From contig CACXMA010000001.1 of NCBI GenBank assembly GCA_902768665.1, positions 1 to 64,000 on the forward strand: a stretch of 64,000 nt of DNA, read 5' to 3'. Within the stretch, counting starts at the first letter, position 1. Each line of letters opens with the position of its first letter. The notes below the pieces were generated by a model. That model was given only the letters and a program-made list of their open reading frames with translations. It was not told where the DNA came from and did not search any database. Origin of the DNA: an uncultured Bacteroidia bacterium. GTDB lineage: Bacteria; Bacteroidota; Bacteroidia; Bacteroidales; UBA932. Below are positions 18,535 to 25,775 of the stretch, piece by piece. Both the position numbers and the translations under genes were made by a program.

Positions 18535-18563
18535 AAAAAAGCCCGCTCGTTATTGAAAGCGGG
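18535..18563 (-). terminator. Terminator-like hairpin in the lepA leader
   Basis: On the minus strand a stem CCCGCT/AGCGGG is followed by a run of six T, ending just before the lepA ATG at 18527. It may end transcripts leaving the element or attenuate the element-borne lepA promoter upstream. Confidence 0.6.
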
Positions 18564-18582
18564 TAACAAATCAGTAACAAAA
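18563..18582. repeat. Putative integrase arm site, left
   Basis: GTAACAAA-tc-AGTAACAAAA: two GTAACAAA units 10 bp apart, about 66 bp inside the core. The same 20-mer with two changes is at 23106-23125. Confidence 0.6.
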
Positions 18583-18619
18583 CGGACAAAAACAAGCCGT
18601 TTGGCGGGCTTTCTAAAAA

Positions 18620-18649
18620 CAAAGGTAGCAAATCTTTCCAGAAATTCAA
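18620..18649 (-). promoter_or_regulatory. Element-borne promoter reading into lepA
   Basis: Minus strand -7 box TACCTTTG at 18627-18620 and TTG at 18649-18647, 19 bp apart. It lies in the left end of the element and points at lepA, about 90 bp from its start codon. Confidence 0.65.
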
Positions 18650-18701
18650 TTAACACCCTTTCAAGTTGCACCGTTTAGGTGTGGGCACTTGCCCTGCAGT
18701 G

Positions 18702-19037
18702 CTATCTAATATTATGCTTTTTCAGTATATCAAGTATTGTTCCCAATTCATCATCTGGTATTGCACTCAAATCTGGTTGTTGGCTCTGGGTGCTTACTTT
18801 TACCTCATTCTGGAAATCCCCGGTTATTGCTTGTTGCTTGGGTATAACATAAGGCAACAGGCGTTCAAGTATCAAAATCCTATCCCTTGCTGACAGTTGC
18901 CTAAAATCTTGCTCTATTTTTTCCCTATTGCCGTCAATAAGTTGTGTTATCCATTCTTTCAAGGTGGTTGTAACCTTGTTTGGTGTGCCCTTTGGCCGTC
19001 CGTTTGGGTTTCCGGTCTTTCCTTTTGGTTGCCCCAT
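18702..19037 (-). CDS. Small DUF5681-like protein
   Basis: 111 residues from the ATG at 19037. The N-terminal KTGNPNGRPKGTPNKVTTTL is the basic signature of DUF5681-type proteins found in phages and mobile elements, some annotated as small terminase subunits. The rest is helical (EKIEQDFRQLSARDRILILE), ending in an acidic tail. I choose 19037 over a TTG 13 codons upstream. DNA binding is plausible from the Lys/Arg/Gly-rich start; packaging is not supported because no large terminase is present. It lies 45 bp downstream of the replication gene. Confidence 0.6.
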   Translation of the reverse strand: MGQPKGKTGNPNGRPKGTPNKVTTTLKEWITQLIDGNREKIEQDFRQLSARDRILILERLLPYVIPKQQAITGDFQNEVKVSTQSQQPDLSAIPDDELGTILDILKKHNIR

Positions 19038-19082
19038 AATAATTGAAATTAGATTGTTAATAATTGTTCTTTTCAATGCTCG

Positions 19083-20024
19083 CTACCTACAATAAGCCGC
19101 CGCCTCTGTTACTTTCCGGTCTAACTCTGCTATAACATCACTTTGAGCAAACAAACTCATTCCAGATAGACAGGCCTCTTTAACGGTCTTTCTCATATCA
19201 AAAGCCTGTTTCTTGGTAATATCTCCCCTCTGTTGCATTTCTTTGATTTGTTCCAATAATGCCGCCTCCCCTCCAAACTTTTCTACAAGGGCAAGCCGGG
19301 CCGCCCGGTCAAACTCTTTCTTGCTTTTCATTGCCTCTGGGTTTATCGTTATATCGTTTATTTTGTCAATAGCCCTGTATGCCTGTAGCCACATCTTTAC
19401 AACCTTGATATAAAAAGCCTCATTATACAGGGTTGCCGCCGTTATCTCCGGCTCTTGTAGGTAGTGGGATAGCCGCTTGTCAAATCGCCTTTCATACCTC
19501 AAAATGTTATTACCCGTGCAAATCTCCGGCAATTTGCCGCCGTTCTTTTGGCTTTCTCTTGTCTTATCATAGAAAGCAAGCCGCCCCGCCCCTTGCTTGT
19601 AATATATCCCCTCCGGCTCTTGTAGCCGGGTTGCATACCTCAACCCGCCCAAGTGGTTGTAATAAACCCCCGGCGGGTATCTCATCAAGAGATTGTGAGC
19701 AACATCTAACCGGGTAACGGCCGCCCGCTCCATCGGCAAATGTAGGGTGTCGGATAGTTTCTCAATAGCCCGCTTTGTATCTCCCCGCCCCATTTCTTGC
19801 ACGTTATCCCCAAGAAACCACTTACACAAACTCCCTTTGCCAACTCTTGCCGCCGCCTCATCTATTGAAACCGTCAAACACCCCAACTTGCCAATAACAA
19901 CGTGCAACCCGTTTTGGTGCTCAAAATGCCCCGTTATCTCATCAAGATACAAGGCGGTTTCTTCAAGGAAAGAAACGCCGGGCACATCGTACCCTCTCAA
20001 CCTCATATTTACTGTATCGTACAT
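19083..20024 (-). CDS. Phage/plasmid replication protein, gene II/X-like
   Basis: 313 residues from the ATG at 20024 (MYDTVNMRLRGYDVPG). The segments RLDVAHNLLMRYPPGVYY, GRLAFYDKTRE and NNILRYERRFDKRL match the order and style of the gene II/X replication proteins of filamentous phages and related plasmids (Phage_CRI plus Phage_X regions). Such proteins nick a double-strand origin to start rolling-circle copying. An upstream TTG start is possible but less likely. Its presence in an integrating element suggests that the excised circle can replicate. The assignment rests on motif resemblance alone. Confidence 0.6.
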   Translation of the reverse strand: MYDTVNMRLRGYDVPGVSFLEETALYLDEITGHFEHQNGLHVVIGKLGCLTVSIDEAAARVGKGSLCKWFLGDNVQEMGRGDTKRAIEKLSDTLHLPMERAAVTRLDVAHNLLMRYPPGVYYNHLGGLRYATRLQEPEGIYYKQGAGRLAFYDKTRESQKNGGKLPEICTGNNILRYERRFDKRLSHYLQEPEITAATLYNEAFYIKVVKMWLQAYRAIDKINDITINPEAMKSKKEFDRAARLALVEKFGGEAALLEQIKEMQQRGDITKKQAFDMRKTVKEACLSGMSLFAQSDVIAELDRKVTEAAAYCR

Positions 20025-20086
20025 ACCCGCTTTATACAATAAGGTTACAAAAACAGTAACCCGTAACAACTTAATATAGGCAAGTG

Positions 20087-20596
20087 CTAAAACAGGCCCT
20101 CCGGCTTATCCGGCCGGGCTCTTTCCTGTAGTGCTTTTATCTCATCTTCAAGCCTCCCATCTTCAAGCAAGTTATACAGTAGCCGGGCATTGTTTCTCAA
20201 TCCCCGTGCAACGTATATTTCAATGATACCCCCGGCCACATCTGCAATACCAAGATTTGAGAAACCCTTGAACACAAATAACAGTGCATCTTGGGTGTTT
20301 TTGAAATCCCCAAAGCCCGTTTTTGGGTCTGGGTCAAAGGTGTAGATACTCGTTATATTCTTGCTCCCAAGAGTTAGGCTTTTATCGGCCTTTCTCTTTG
20401 CATCTGCATTGAAATTGCCGTTCTTTTGCACATCGGTAAAATAGATAACGAGGTCACCCGGTTTGGTGCTCTTTGTCCCTTTTCGGCAACGCCTTATTTC
20501 AAACTCATCGTAACCGCCCGTTGAGGTGGTACAGTCAAGGCGGGTTTTTGCAGTCCCGGCAAGGTGTTCAAATCGGTAGTAATCGGTTAAGTACAT
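20087..20596 (-). CDS. Element protein of unknown function (169 aa)
   Basis: 169 residues, mixed alpha/beta, with no signal peptide or membrane segment. It opens MYLTDYYRFEHLAGTAKTRL. A middle run SLTLGSKNITSIYTFD and a hydrophobic stretch ALLFVFKGFSNLGIADVAGG (about 105-124) are the notable features; the tail is charged. Only 1 bp separates it from the helix-turn-helix gene and 62 bp from the replication gene, so the three are cotranscribed. I recognise no family; an accessory role in replication or copy control would fit the position but is a guess. Confidence 0.5.
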   Translation of the reverse strand: MYLTDYYRFEHLAGTAKTRLDCTTSTGGYDEFEIRRCRKGTKSTKPGDLVIYFTDVQKNGNFNADAKRKADKSLTLGSKNITSIYTFDPDPKTGFGDFKNTQDALLFVFKGFSNLGIADVAGGIIEIYVARGLRNNARLLYNLLEDGRLEDEIKALQERARPDKPEGLF

Positions 20597-20597
20597 A

Positions 20598-20879
20598 TCA
20601 AAGGCCCTCCCTTGCCAAAAATGCCGCCGCCCCGCTTTGTGCCTCTTGCTCTGTGTTGGCCCGGTTTTGCCTCAACCAATCTTCAACCTCTTTCCGGTCA
20701 AAATAGATAATCTTGCCGCTCGGTTTGTAATAGGGTATTTGGTGGGTGCTTGTCAACTTGTACAAGTGGCTTTTGCTCAACCCGGTAAGCAATGCCACAT
20801 CATCAAAAGTTAGTACGTTCTTTGCCGCTAAAAGGGTGTTTCTTTCAATCCTGTTTAGTTGCTCAATAATTTGTTCCAT
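20598..20879 (-). CDS. Excisionase-type helix-turn-helix protein
   Basis: 93 residues from the ATG at 20879. LTFDDVALLTGLSKSHLYKL is a MerR/excisionase-style helix-turn-helix, followed by IPYYKPSGKIIYFDRKEVEDW, the wing typical of the Bacteroidota DNA-binding (excisionase) domain family. It probably directs excision or controls the downstream replication genes. A longer in-frame start at 20999 would add 40 residues of low plausibility across a palindromic region, so it is rejected. Confidence 0.75.
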   Translation of the reverse strand: MEQIIEQLNRIERNTLLAAKNVLTFDDVALLTGLSKSHLYKLTSTHQIPYYKPSGKIIYFDRKEVEDWLRQNRANTEQEAQSGAAAFLAREGL

Positions 20880-20902
20880 TTTGCAATGAAAATAATTGTT
20901 GA

Positions 20903-21053
20903 GGCCTCCCGGCCCGCCGTGCAAGTGGCGGCCATCTTTGCCCCGGTGGTAAACATCGGCCGGGCTTGCACCCTCCGGCCGACAATTAACCCGGTGCAAA
21001 AATGAGAAAGAATTGAAACAATAAATAGTGGGCTATAGTGGGCTAAATAGTGC
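20903..21053. promoter_or_regulatory. Candidate control/origin region of the element
   Basis: This gap between the 253-aa gene and the helix-turn-helix gene holds an imperfect inverted repeat with arms GTGCAAG (20919-20925) and CTTGCAC (20965-20971) extended by GGCC-rich flanks. It also holds tandem 10-bp repeats TAGTGGGCTA at 21026-21035 and 21036-21045, with a partial third copy at 21048-21053. Such iterons and a cruciform suit an operator or a replication origin. No TAnnTTTG box is found. Confidence 0.4.
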
Positions 21054-21086
21054 AAAGAAAAAAGCACCCGTTCAAGGTGCTTTCAT

Positions 21087-21848
21087 TCAATCCTCAAAAA
21101 GTACATCTATTTTCCGTTTCCACGGCCGCTCATTCTTGGTACTAAGATTTTGTGAGGCCGCCCGGTCAAGCCTTGAAAGGCCCAAGAATTGCCCCAAACG
21201 CCCCCAATCCGGGTGCTTGTCTGTTTTGGCCGGGCAATATATCTTTACACACAAATCGGCGGCCGCCGCCTTTGGTAATTCTTGCCACTTGTACCCCGTT
21301 GAGGTCTTTTCCAGATACCCCGCTTTTAGGGCTTTTTCAAAGGCTTTTCTTGCCTCCGGCCTGTCAATCTCCGGCGGCAAGACAATACCGCCGTTATTTT
21401 CTTCAAATTTCCCGTTTCCGGCCGTTTCTGGGCTTGGTGGGGTGATTGTACTATCTGGGTCTAAAAGTGGCTCTACGGCCTTTAAAATACCCTCCTGTAT
21501 CAAATCCCGCTCCCTTTCAAATTGCCCTATTGCCTCCGGTGTTAAAGGCTCGTTTAAGCAATCGGTTTCCCCGGCCAAAATCCGGTTAAGTAAAGACCGC
21601 CTCGATAACAGTTTGCCCGCTTTCTCTTTCTCCCCAAGTGCTTTCAATCCCGGCACATCATTTTTGCCGTTTACCAAGATACCGCCCCCACGAAAACACA
21701 GGGCCTCCCCCTCTGGAACTATGAAAGTATCTTTGTAATCAAGCGGCCAACAAGTATCAAGAATTTCCGCTATAACCTCCGTTGCAATGATAAGGTTTTT
21801 GTCCCTTACCATTGCAAAGAGTTCGTTATTGGTGTGTTTCCTTTCCAT
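21087..21848 (-). CDS. Element protein of unknown function (253 aa)
   Basis: 253 residues, soluble and charged. The C-terminal half (PEARKAFEKALKAGYLEKT, then YKWQELPKAAAADLCVKI) resembles a domain that recurs in hypothetical proteins beside integrases in Bacteroidota mobile elements. The N-terminal half has no recognisable motif. A Pro-rich stretch near residue 130 joins the halves. Its stop-start spacing to the integrase is 9 bp, so they are cotranscribed from the integrase promoter. Function unknown. Confidence 0.55.
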   Translation of the reverse strand: MERKHTNNELFAMVRDKNLIIATEVIAEILDTCWPLDYKDTFIVPEGEALCFRGGGILVNGKNDVPGLKALGEKEKAGKLLSRRSLLNRILAGETDCLNEPLTPEAIGQFERERDLIQEGILKAVEPLLDPDSTITPPSPETAGNGKFEENNGGIVLPPEIDRPEARKAFEKALKAGYLEKTSTGYKWQELPKAAAADLCVKIYCPAKTDKHPDWGRLGQFLGLSRLDRAASQNLSTKNERPWKRKIDVLFED

Positions 21849-21857
21849 CGTTACCCG

Positions 21858-23054
21858 CTATTTGAAAAGACCGTCTAACAAGTTAACCGCCTCAACCTTT
21901 TTGCTATTGACTATTTTGGCGTATATCTGGGTGGTTGCTACGTTGGTGTGCCCCAAGAGTTTTGAAACGGTGTACAAATCCGCTCCGGCGGTTAATACAA
22001 GGGTTGCAAAGGTATGCCGGGCAACGTGAAAGGTTACTTTCTTGTTGAGGCCCGCCACCTCTGTCCATTGCTTGATTTTCTTATCCGTAAACCCGTCACT
22101 ATTGGGCAAGTTGAAAACGGGCGTATCATTCCCGGCCTCTTTCCGCTCCGGCAAGTATTTAAGGGCCTCCCCTCCAAGCGGCAAATACAAGGCCCTCTGG
22201 GTCTTTTTTACGATAAGGCCGTCAATTGTCCATTGCCCCCCATCTTCAACAATGTTGCCCCATTTGAGGGCCTTTATATCGGAAAGCCTCAACCCCGTAA
22301 AACAGGAAAACAGGAAAGCCGCCTTTATATCCCGGCCGCCGTACATATTGCCTTTTACGGCTCTCACAATCCCTTGCTCCGGGAAAGGTGTTGCAATAAG
22401 GGTTTGCAATTCCCCGGCGGTCAAATACTCCCTCTTACTTTCCCCGCCCTTGATACGGTCACCGCTTGGTATCTTGTCAAACGGGTTTTCTTGCATAACC
22501 CCGGCCGTTACCGCCGCTTTTAAGACGGTGCTAAACATTGAGCAATACCCTTGTGCCGTTAACGGGCTCAATTTCTTGCCGTATTGGGTTACATAGGTGT
22601 TTGCCATATAGTCAATGAAACCAATACAGAAATGCTTATCAACGGCCTGTAAGGTCACTTTGTCACCCTTGTAGGCTTTGAGTATCTTTTTGAGGTTTGG
22701 TACAATGCCGCCAATCCTCTTGCCCTTTTTGTCCCGGTCACTTTGGTACACATCAAGCCAATCTGTAAGCAACATCTTTGCTCTTGCCGGGCTTGTCTTA
22801 ATCCCCGCCCCGCTATTGGCAAGGTCTATTATCATTTGAGATTTGATTGCATTGGCCGCTTGTAGGGCATTGGCGTTTTGTGCTTTTGCCTCATCGGAGT
22901 TGCCGGGTACAAGGTACAGTTTGAGAAATTTATACTCTCTCCGGCCCTCACCCTTGTAGATATCCAGATAGATTGATTTGCCGCCGCCCTGTATCTCTTT
23001 GAAACGGATTTTTACGGGCTCTTTGGCCTTAACGGTGCTTTTCTTCTTTGCCAT
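21858..23054 (-). CDS. Tyrosine recombinase (integrase)
   Basis: 398 residues from the ATG at 23054. Catalytic residues of the tyrosine recombinases are in place: Arg256 (FTGLRLSD), His343 and Arg346 (HVARH), His369 (LLGHTN) and Tyr378 (QIYAKI). The N-terminal arm-binding and core-binding domains (about 1-200) match Bacteroidota mobile-element integrases. It should catalyse insertion at the TTTTGCAT core in lepA. It is the first gene of the element transcript, from the promoter at 23082-23113 that overlaps its own putative arm sites, suggesting self-limitation. Confidence 0.95.
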   Translation of the reverse strand: MAKKKSTVKAKEPVKIRFKEIQGGGKSIYLDIYKGEGRREYKFLKLYLVPGNSDEAKAQNANALQAANAIKSQMIIDLANSGAGIKTSPARAKMLLTDWLDVYQSDRDKKGKRIGGIVPNLKKILKAYKGDKVTLQAVDKHFCIGFIDYMANTYVTQYGKKLSPLTAQGYCSMFSTVLKAAVTAGVMQENPFDKIPSGDRIKGGESKREYLTAGELQTLIATPFPEQGIVRAVKGNMYGGRDIKAAFLFSCFTGLRLSDIKALKWGNIVEDGGQWTIDGLIVKKTQRALYLPLGGEALKYLPERKEAGNDTPVFNLPNSDGFTDKKIKQWTEVAGLNKKVTFHVARHTFATLVLTAGADLYTVSKLLGHTNVATTQIYAKIVNSKKVEAVNLLDGLFK

Positions 23055-23081
23055 TTTGTTTCTTGTGTTTGTTACCCGGTA

Positions 23082-23113
23082 CAAAGATAGGTTTTTTCCG
23101 GGAAAGTAACAAA
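23082..23113 (-). promoter_or_regulatory. Integrase promoter
   Basis: Minus strand -7 box TATCTTTG at 23089-23082 and TTTG at 23113-23110, 20 bp apart. The TTTG belongs to one GTAACAAA unit of the right arm site. Confidence 0.7.
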
Positions 23114-23125
23114 CGAGTAACAAAA
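23106..23125. repeat. Putative integrase arm site, right
   Basis: GTAACAAAcgAGTAACAAAA: same paired units as at 18563-18582, with two changes, in the same orientation. It lies about 119 bp from the right core. Confidence 0.6.
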
Positions 23126-23153
23126 ATGAGCGAAAAAAGGGTAAAACAAAGGA

Positions 23154-23189
23154 AAAGCGGCCCGCTCCGGAAAGAGCAAAAAGCCGCTT
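23154..23189. terminator. Hairpin at the right end of the element
   Basis: Outer stem AAGCGGC/GCCGCTT with an inner GCTC/GAGC stem. On the minus strand it is followed by TTTTCC. It sits between the orphan lepA promoter and the integrase promoter and could stop transcripts entering from the host. Confidence 0.45.
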
Positions 23190-23215
23190 GTAGTTTGTTT
23201 GTTTTTGGTTTTTCT

Positions 23216-23269
23216 TTACTTGATTATTTCAATGTGGGCAATTATGCAAAAGTTGCGGATACTATTCAT
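23216..23269 (-). pseudogene. lepA: Remnant 5' end of the original lepA
   Basis: Reads [17 protein letters not shown] then stop. The first 13 residues are the canonical LepA start. Codons up to the core are GC-rich host type (ATC CGC AAC); after the core they are AT-rich element type (ATA ATT). It is the piece of lepA cut off when the element integrated at 23244-23251. Confidence 0.85.
23244..23251. other. attR core of the lepA-integrated element
   Basis: ATGCAAAA, identical to 18490-18497. Flanking bases still match lepA codons for R-N-F-C-I-I-A-H-I on both sides, so the element's own att site imitates about 30 bp of lepA. Confidence 0.75.
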
Positions 23270-23275
23270 AACCTG

Positions 23276-23283
23276 CAAAGATA
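23276..23283 (-). promoter_or_regulatory. Orphaned lepA promoter
   Basis: Minus strand -7 box TATCTTTG, 6 bp before the stub start codon at 23269. It now points into the element toward the integrase instead of lepA. Confidence 0.6.
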
Positions 23284-23306
23284 CGAATTTTTGGGGAATT
23301 GCAGCC

Positions 23307-24155
23307 CTACAGGTAGACCTGCGGGGCGGCGGACCAGTCGATGGCGGAGGCGGCGGTCCGGAGATCCGTGAAGGGGAATTCCGTCAGCCAGCTGCGGAGC
23401 TTTCCCTCCGAGGCTTTCAGCCCGTAATAGAATTTGAAGCGGCGCCAGCGGGACATCTCGTCAAGGCGCGGCTGGTCCGGATCGAGGTCCCGGGGGTGGA
23501 GATAGGCGATGAGGTAATCCGGGCAGCGCCGGGTCCATTTGCGGATGAGGAAATAGGGGTACATCCGGAAATAGCCGCCGCCGGAGAAGACTTTCTGCTT
23601 GCCGTTGATCCGGGTGGTCGTCATCGGGAACTCCTTGAGGGAGATGCCGTTATAATGCAGCACGGAGGGGGCGCAGACGGGATAGGACGGCATGCCGCCG
23701 TGGGCATGGCCCGCCGGGAAGACCGAGCAGTCGTAGCGGATCCCCTCCTCCGCCAGGATCTCGAAGGCCCATTTCTCGCTCTCGCGGATGGAGAAGCCGG
23801 GGGCGCGGAAGACCTCGACCTTGCGGCCGATGATGTCTTCGAGCCGGGCGTTGGAGCTGTGGACATCCTCCCGGAACTCCTCCGGGGTCTGCTGCCAGAC
23901 CATGCGGTGGCAGGCGGTATGGTTGCCGATCTCGTATTTCTCGGCGATCCGCCGGACAAGGTCCGGGTAGGTCCGGGCGATCCAGCCGATGATGAAGAAG
24001 GTGGCCGTGCTGCCCGTGTCCTCGAGGATGCGGAAGATGCGCTCGACGTTCTCGTAGATGCGCACCTCATACCGGTCCCATCCCGCCTCGTCGCTCTTTT
24101 CGCCGTTGTCGAGATGGTGGAACCACTCCTCTATGTCGAAGGTCAGGATGTTCAT
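23307..24155 (-). CDS. Polysaccharide deacetylase family protein
   Basis: 282 residues. NodB-type carbohydrate esterase 4 fold: motif 1 TFDIEEW (Asp7-Ile-Glu), motif 2 NHTACH (His79, His83), motif 3 FRAPGFS (about 117). The layout is that of the DUF3473-containing deacetylases encoded in exopolysaccharide clusters. It would remove N-acetyl groups from a surface glycan. Its ATG overlaps the stop of the glycosyltransferase gene (ATGA), so translation is coupled. It was originally directly upstream of lepA, before the element inserted. Confidence 0.88.
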   Translation of the reverse strand: MNILTFDIEEWFHHLDNGEKSDEAGWDRYEVRIYENVERIFRILEDTGSTATFFIIGWIARTYPDLVRRIAEKYEIGNHTACHRMVWQQTPEEFREDVHSSNARLEDIIGRKVEVFRAPGFSIRESEKWAFEILAEEGIRYDCSVFPAGHAHGGMPSYPVCAPSVLHYNGISLKEFPMTTTRINGKQKVFSGGGYFRMYPYFLIRKWTRRCPDYLIAYLHPRDLDPDQPRLDEMSRWRRFKFYYGLKASEGKLRSWLTEFPFTDLRTAASAIDWSAAPQVYL

Positions 24156-24886
24156 TTTCCGAAGGCTTTGAGCAGTTTCTCCTTGTAGATGCGGTAGGGG
24201 AAGAGCGGGTAGCGGATGAGGCGCGGCCACTGCTTGCGGGGCTGCTGGAGGATGCGGTAGAGCCACTCGAAGCCGTGTTTCTGCCAGGAGATCGGCGCCC
24301 GCTTGAGCATCCCGGCGTAGAAGTCGAAGACGGCGCCGATGGTGCCGCAGTGGCAGTGGATGTCCATCTCCTTCCAGTGCGCCCAGGCCCATTTCTCCTG
24401 CTTCGGAGCGGTCATGCCGATCCAGAGGAGGTCCGGGTCCGCGGCGTTGATGGCGCCGATGATGGCGGCGTTGTCCTCGTCGGAAAACGCTGTCTTGTAG
24501 GGCGGGGAATAGGTCTCGACGGTGATGTTCGGATAGTCCACGGCGCAGCGCTCGCGGACAAGGCCGAGGGTCTTCTCGCTGCTGCCCATGAACATGACCT
24601 TGCCGCCCTTTTCATTGAGTTTCCCCATCTCGATGATGAAGAAATCCCATCCCGCGACGCGTTCCAGCGGCCGGTCGGGCATCTTGAGGCGCTTGCCGCC
24701 CCAGACCATGCCGTAGCCGTCCGGCAGGAGATAGTCGCCGCCGCGCAGGGCCGCCTCGAATTCCGGATCGTGCTGGACCATGTTGAACGAGTAGGCGTTC
24801 AGCGTATTGATGAGGTATTTCCCGTCCGGCACCGCCGCGAGTTCCTCTCCGTTACGGAGAAAGTGGAAAGAGCTGAGTTTGACCAT
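24152..24886 (-). CDS. WecG/TagA/CpsF-family glycosyltransferase
   Basis: 244 residues, the normal size for this family. INTLNAYSFNM, then GGDYLLPDGYGMVWGGK and LLWIGMTAPKQEKW are the hallmark blocks. The family transfers N-acetylmannosamine-type sugars onto a lipid-linked acceptor for surface glycan synthesis, at the cytoplasmic face. It is coupled to the deacetylase gene (4-bp overlap) and lies 1 bp from the transglycosylase gene. The exact sugar is not predictable from sequence. Confidence 0.9.
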   Translation of the reverse strand: MVKLSSFHFLRNGEELAAVPDGKYLINTLNAYSFNMVQHDPEFEAALRGGDYLLPDGYGMVWGGKRLKMPDRPLERVAGWDFFIIEMGKLNEKGGKVMFMGSSEKTLGLVRERCAVDYPNITVETYSPPYKTAFSDEDNAAIIGAINAADPDLLWIGMTAPKQEKWAWAHWKEMDIHCHCGTIGAVFDFYAGMLKRAPISWQKHGFEWLYRILQQPRKQWPRLIRYPLFPYRIYKEKLLKAFGK

Positions 24887-24887
24887 G

Positions 24888-25775
24888 TTACTTGTCGGCG
24901 GGGATGAGGATGATATAGGAACGGTTCTCCTTGTTGAGGAGCTTGGAGTCCCGCAGCCAGAGGTTCGCGGCCTTGAGGCGGGCATAGGTTGTGCCGTGCT
25001 CTTTGGCGAAAGCGGCGAGATCCTCAATGGGGTCGCTCACCAGAACGGTTTTCTTCGGCGGGATATAGGGATAACGCTCGTCCGTCGGAACGTCGAAGCC
25101 GAAGGACTGCGGGTTCTCAAAAAAGAGCTTGGCCGTCAGCAGGCGGTACATGTAGCGCATCGTTTCCTCGGGAAGCCACAGGTCGAGCCCGCAGCTCTGG
25201 CCCTGCTGGGCGACGGCGTCGGTGAGGCGCTGCTGGCCGGCGTTGTAGCTCGCCGCGACGGTCATCCAGTCGTGGAACCTGGCGTAGGAGCGCTTGAGGT
25301 AGGTGCAGGCGGCAAGGGTCTCCTTGGTGATGTCGAAGCGCTCGTCCACTTCGCCGTTGACCAGGAGTTTATAGGTCTTGGCGGTCTCCTTGGTGAACTG
25401 CCACAGCCCGGCCGCCCCGGAGACGGAGACGGCTTTCGGGTCGAGGTTGCTCTCGATGACCATCAGGTACTTCAGGTCCTCGGGGATGCCCTGCTCGCGA
25501 AGGAGCGGGGTCACAAGCGTGAAGTAGCGGAGGGAGCGCTTGAGCATGAGGATGCTCGTCGAGTGCATGTTGGTGAAGGTCAGCAGCTCGCGGTCCATCC
25601 GTTCGCGGCGCTCGGCGGTGTTGAGGCGGATCGTGTCGCCGGCGAAGACGACATAGGCCGGCACGGAGGGCGCCTTGAGGTGCAGCCGGCGCGAGGGATA
25701 GCCCTGCGCGGCCACGGGGAGGGTGGCGCCCAGCAGGACGGCCACGACGAGGATATGCCGGATCGCCCACCTCAT
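24888..25775 (-). CDS. Membrane-associated lytic transglycosylase (MltD-like)
   Basis: 295 residues with a signal peptide cleaved near VAAQG (about residue 25). The SLT domain has catalytic Glu108 in MVIESNL followed by SVSGAAGLWQFTKETAK, and a later AAASYNAGQQRL block. The C-terminal 45 residues resemble a LysM-like repeat (DLAAFAKEHGTTYARLKAAN). It cleaves peptidoglycan glycan strands to 1,6-anhydro ends in the periplasm. The start overlaps the stop of the upstream kinase gene (ATGA), so it is coupled within the four-gene operon. Confidence 0.9.
   Translation of the reverse strand: MRWAIRHILVVAVLLGATLPVAAQGYPSRRLHLKAPSVPAYVVFAGDTIRLNTAERRERMDRELLTFTNMHSTSILMLKRSLRYFTLVTPLLREQGIPEDLKYLMVIESNLDPKAVSVSGAAGLWQFTKETAKTYKLLVNGEVDERFDITKETLAACTYLKRSYARFHDWMTVAASYNAGQQRLTDAVAQQGQSCGLDLWLPEETMRYMYRLLTAKLFFENPQSFGFDVPTDERYPYIPPKKTVLVSDPIEDLAAFAKEHGTTYARLKAANLWLRDSKLLNKENRSYIILIPADK

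Larger units (their letters stand above)
18490..23251. mobile_element. 4.75-kb integrative element in the 5' end of lepA
   Basis: The element is bounded by 8-bp core repeats TTTTGCAT in lepA codons at 18490-18497 and 23244-23251. It carries, all on the minus strand, a tyrosine recombinase next to the right end, a protein of unknown function, an excisionase-like helix-turn-helix protein, another unknown, a phage/plasmid gene II/X-type replication protein, and a small DUF5681-like protein. Paired GTAACAAA direct repeats near each end (18563-18582 and 23106-23125) look like integrase arm sites. GC content is clearly lower than in the flanking genes. No relaxase, type IV secretion or capsid genes are present, so it would need a helper or be a satellite or integrative plasmid. 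Integration keeps lepA readable but replaces its promoter and first codons. Confidence 0.85.

Noticed and set aside
18490-23251. Conjugative or mobilizable transposon
   Set aside because: No relaxase, coupling protein or secretion genes are seen; the only replication-type gene is gene II/X-like.
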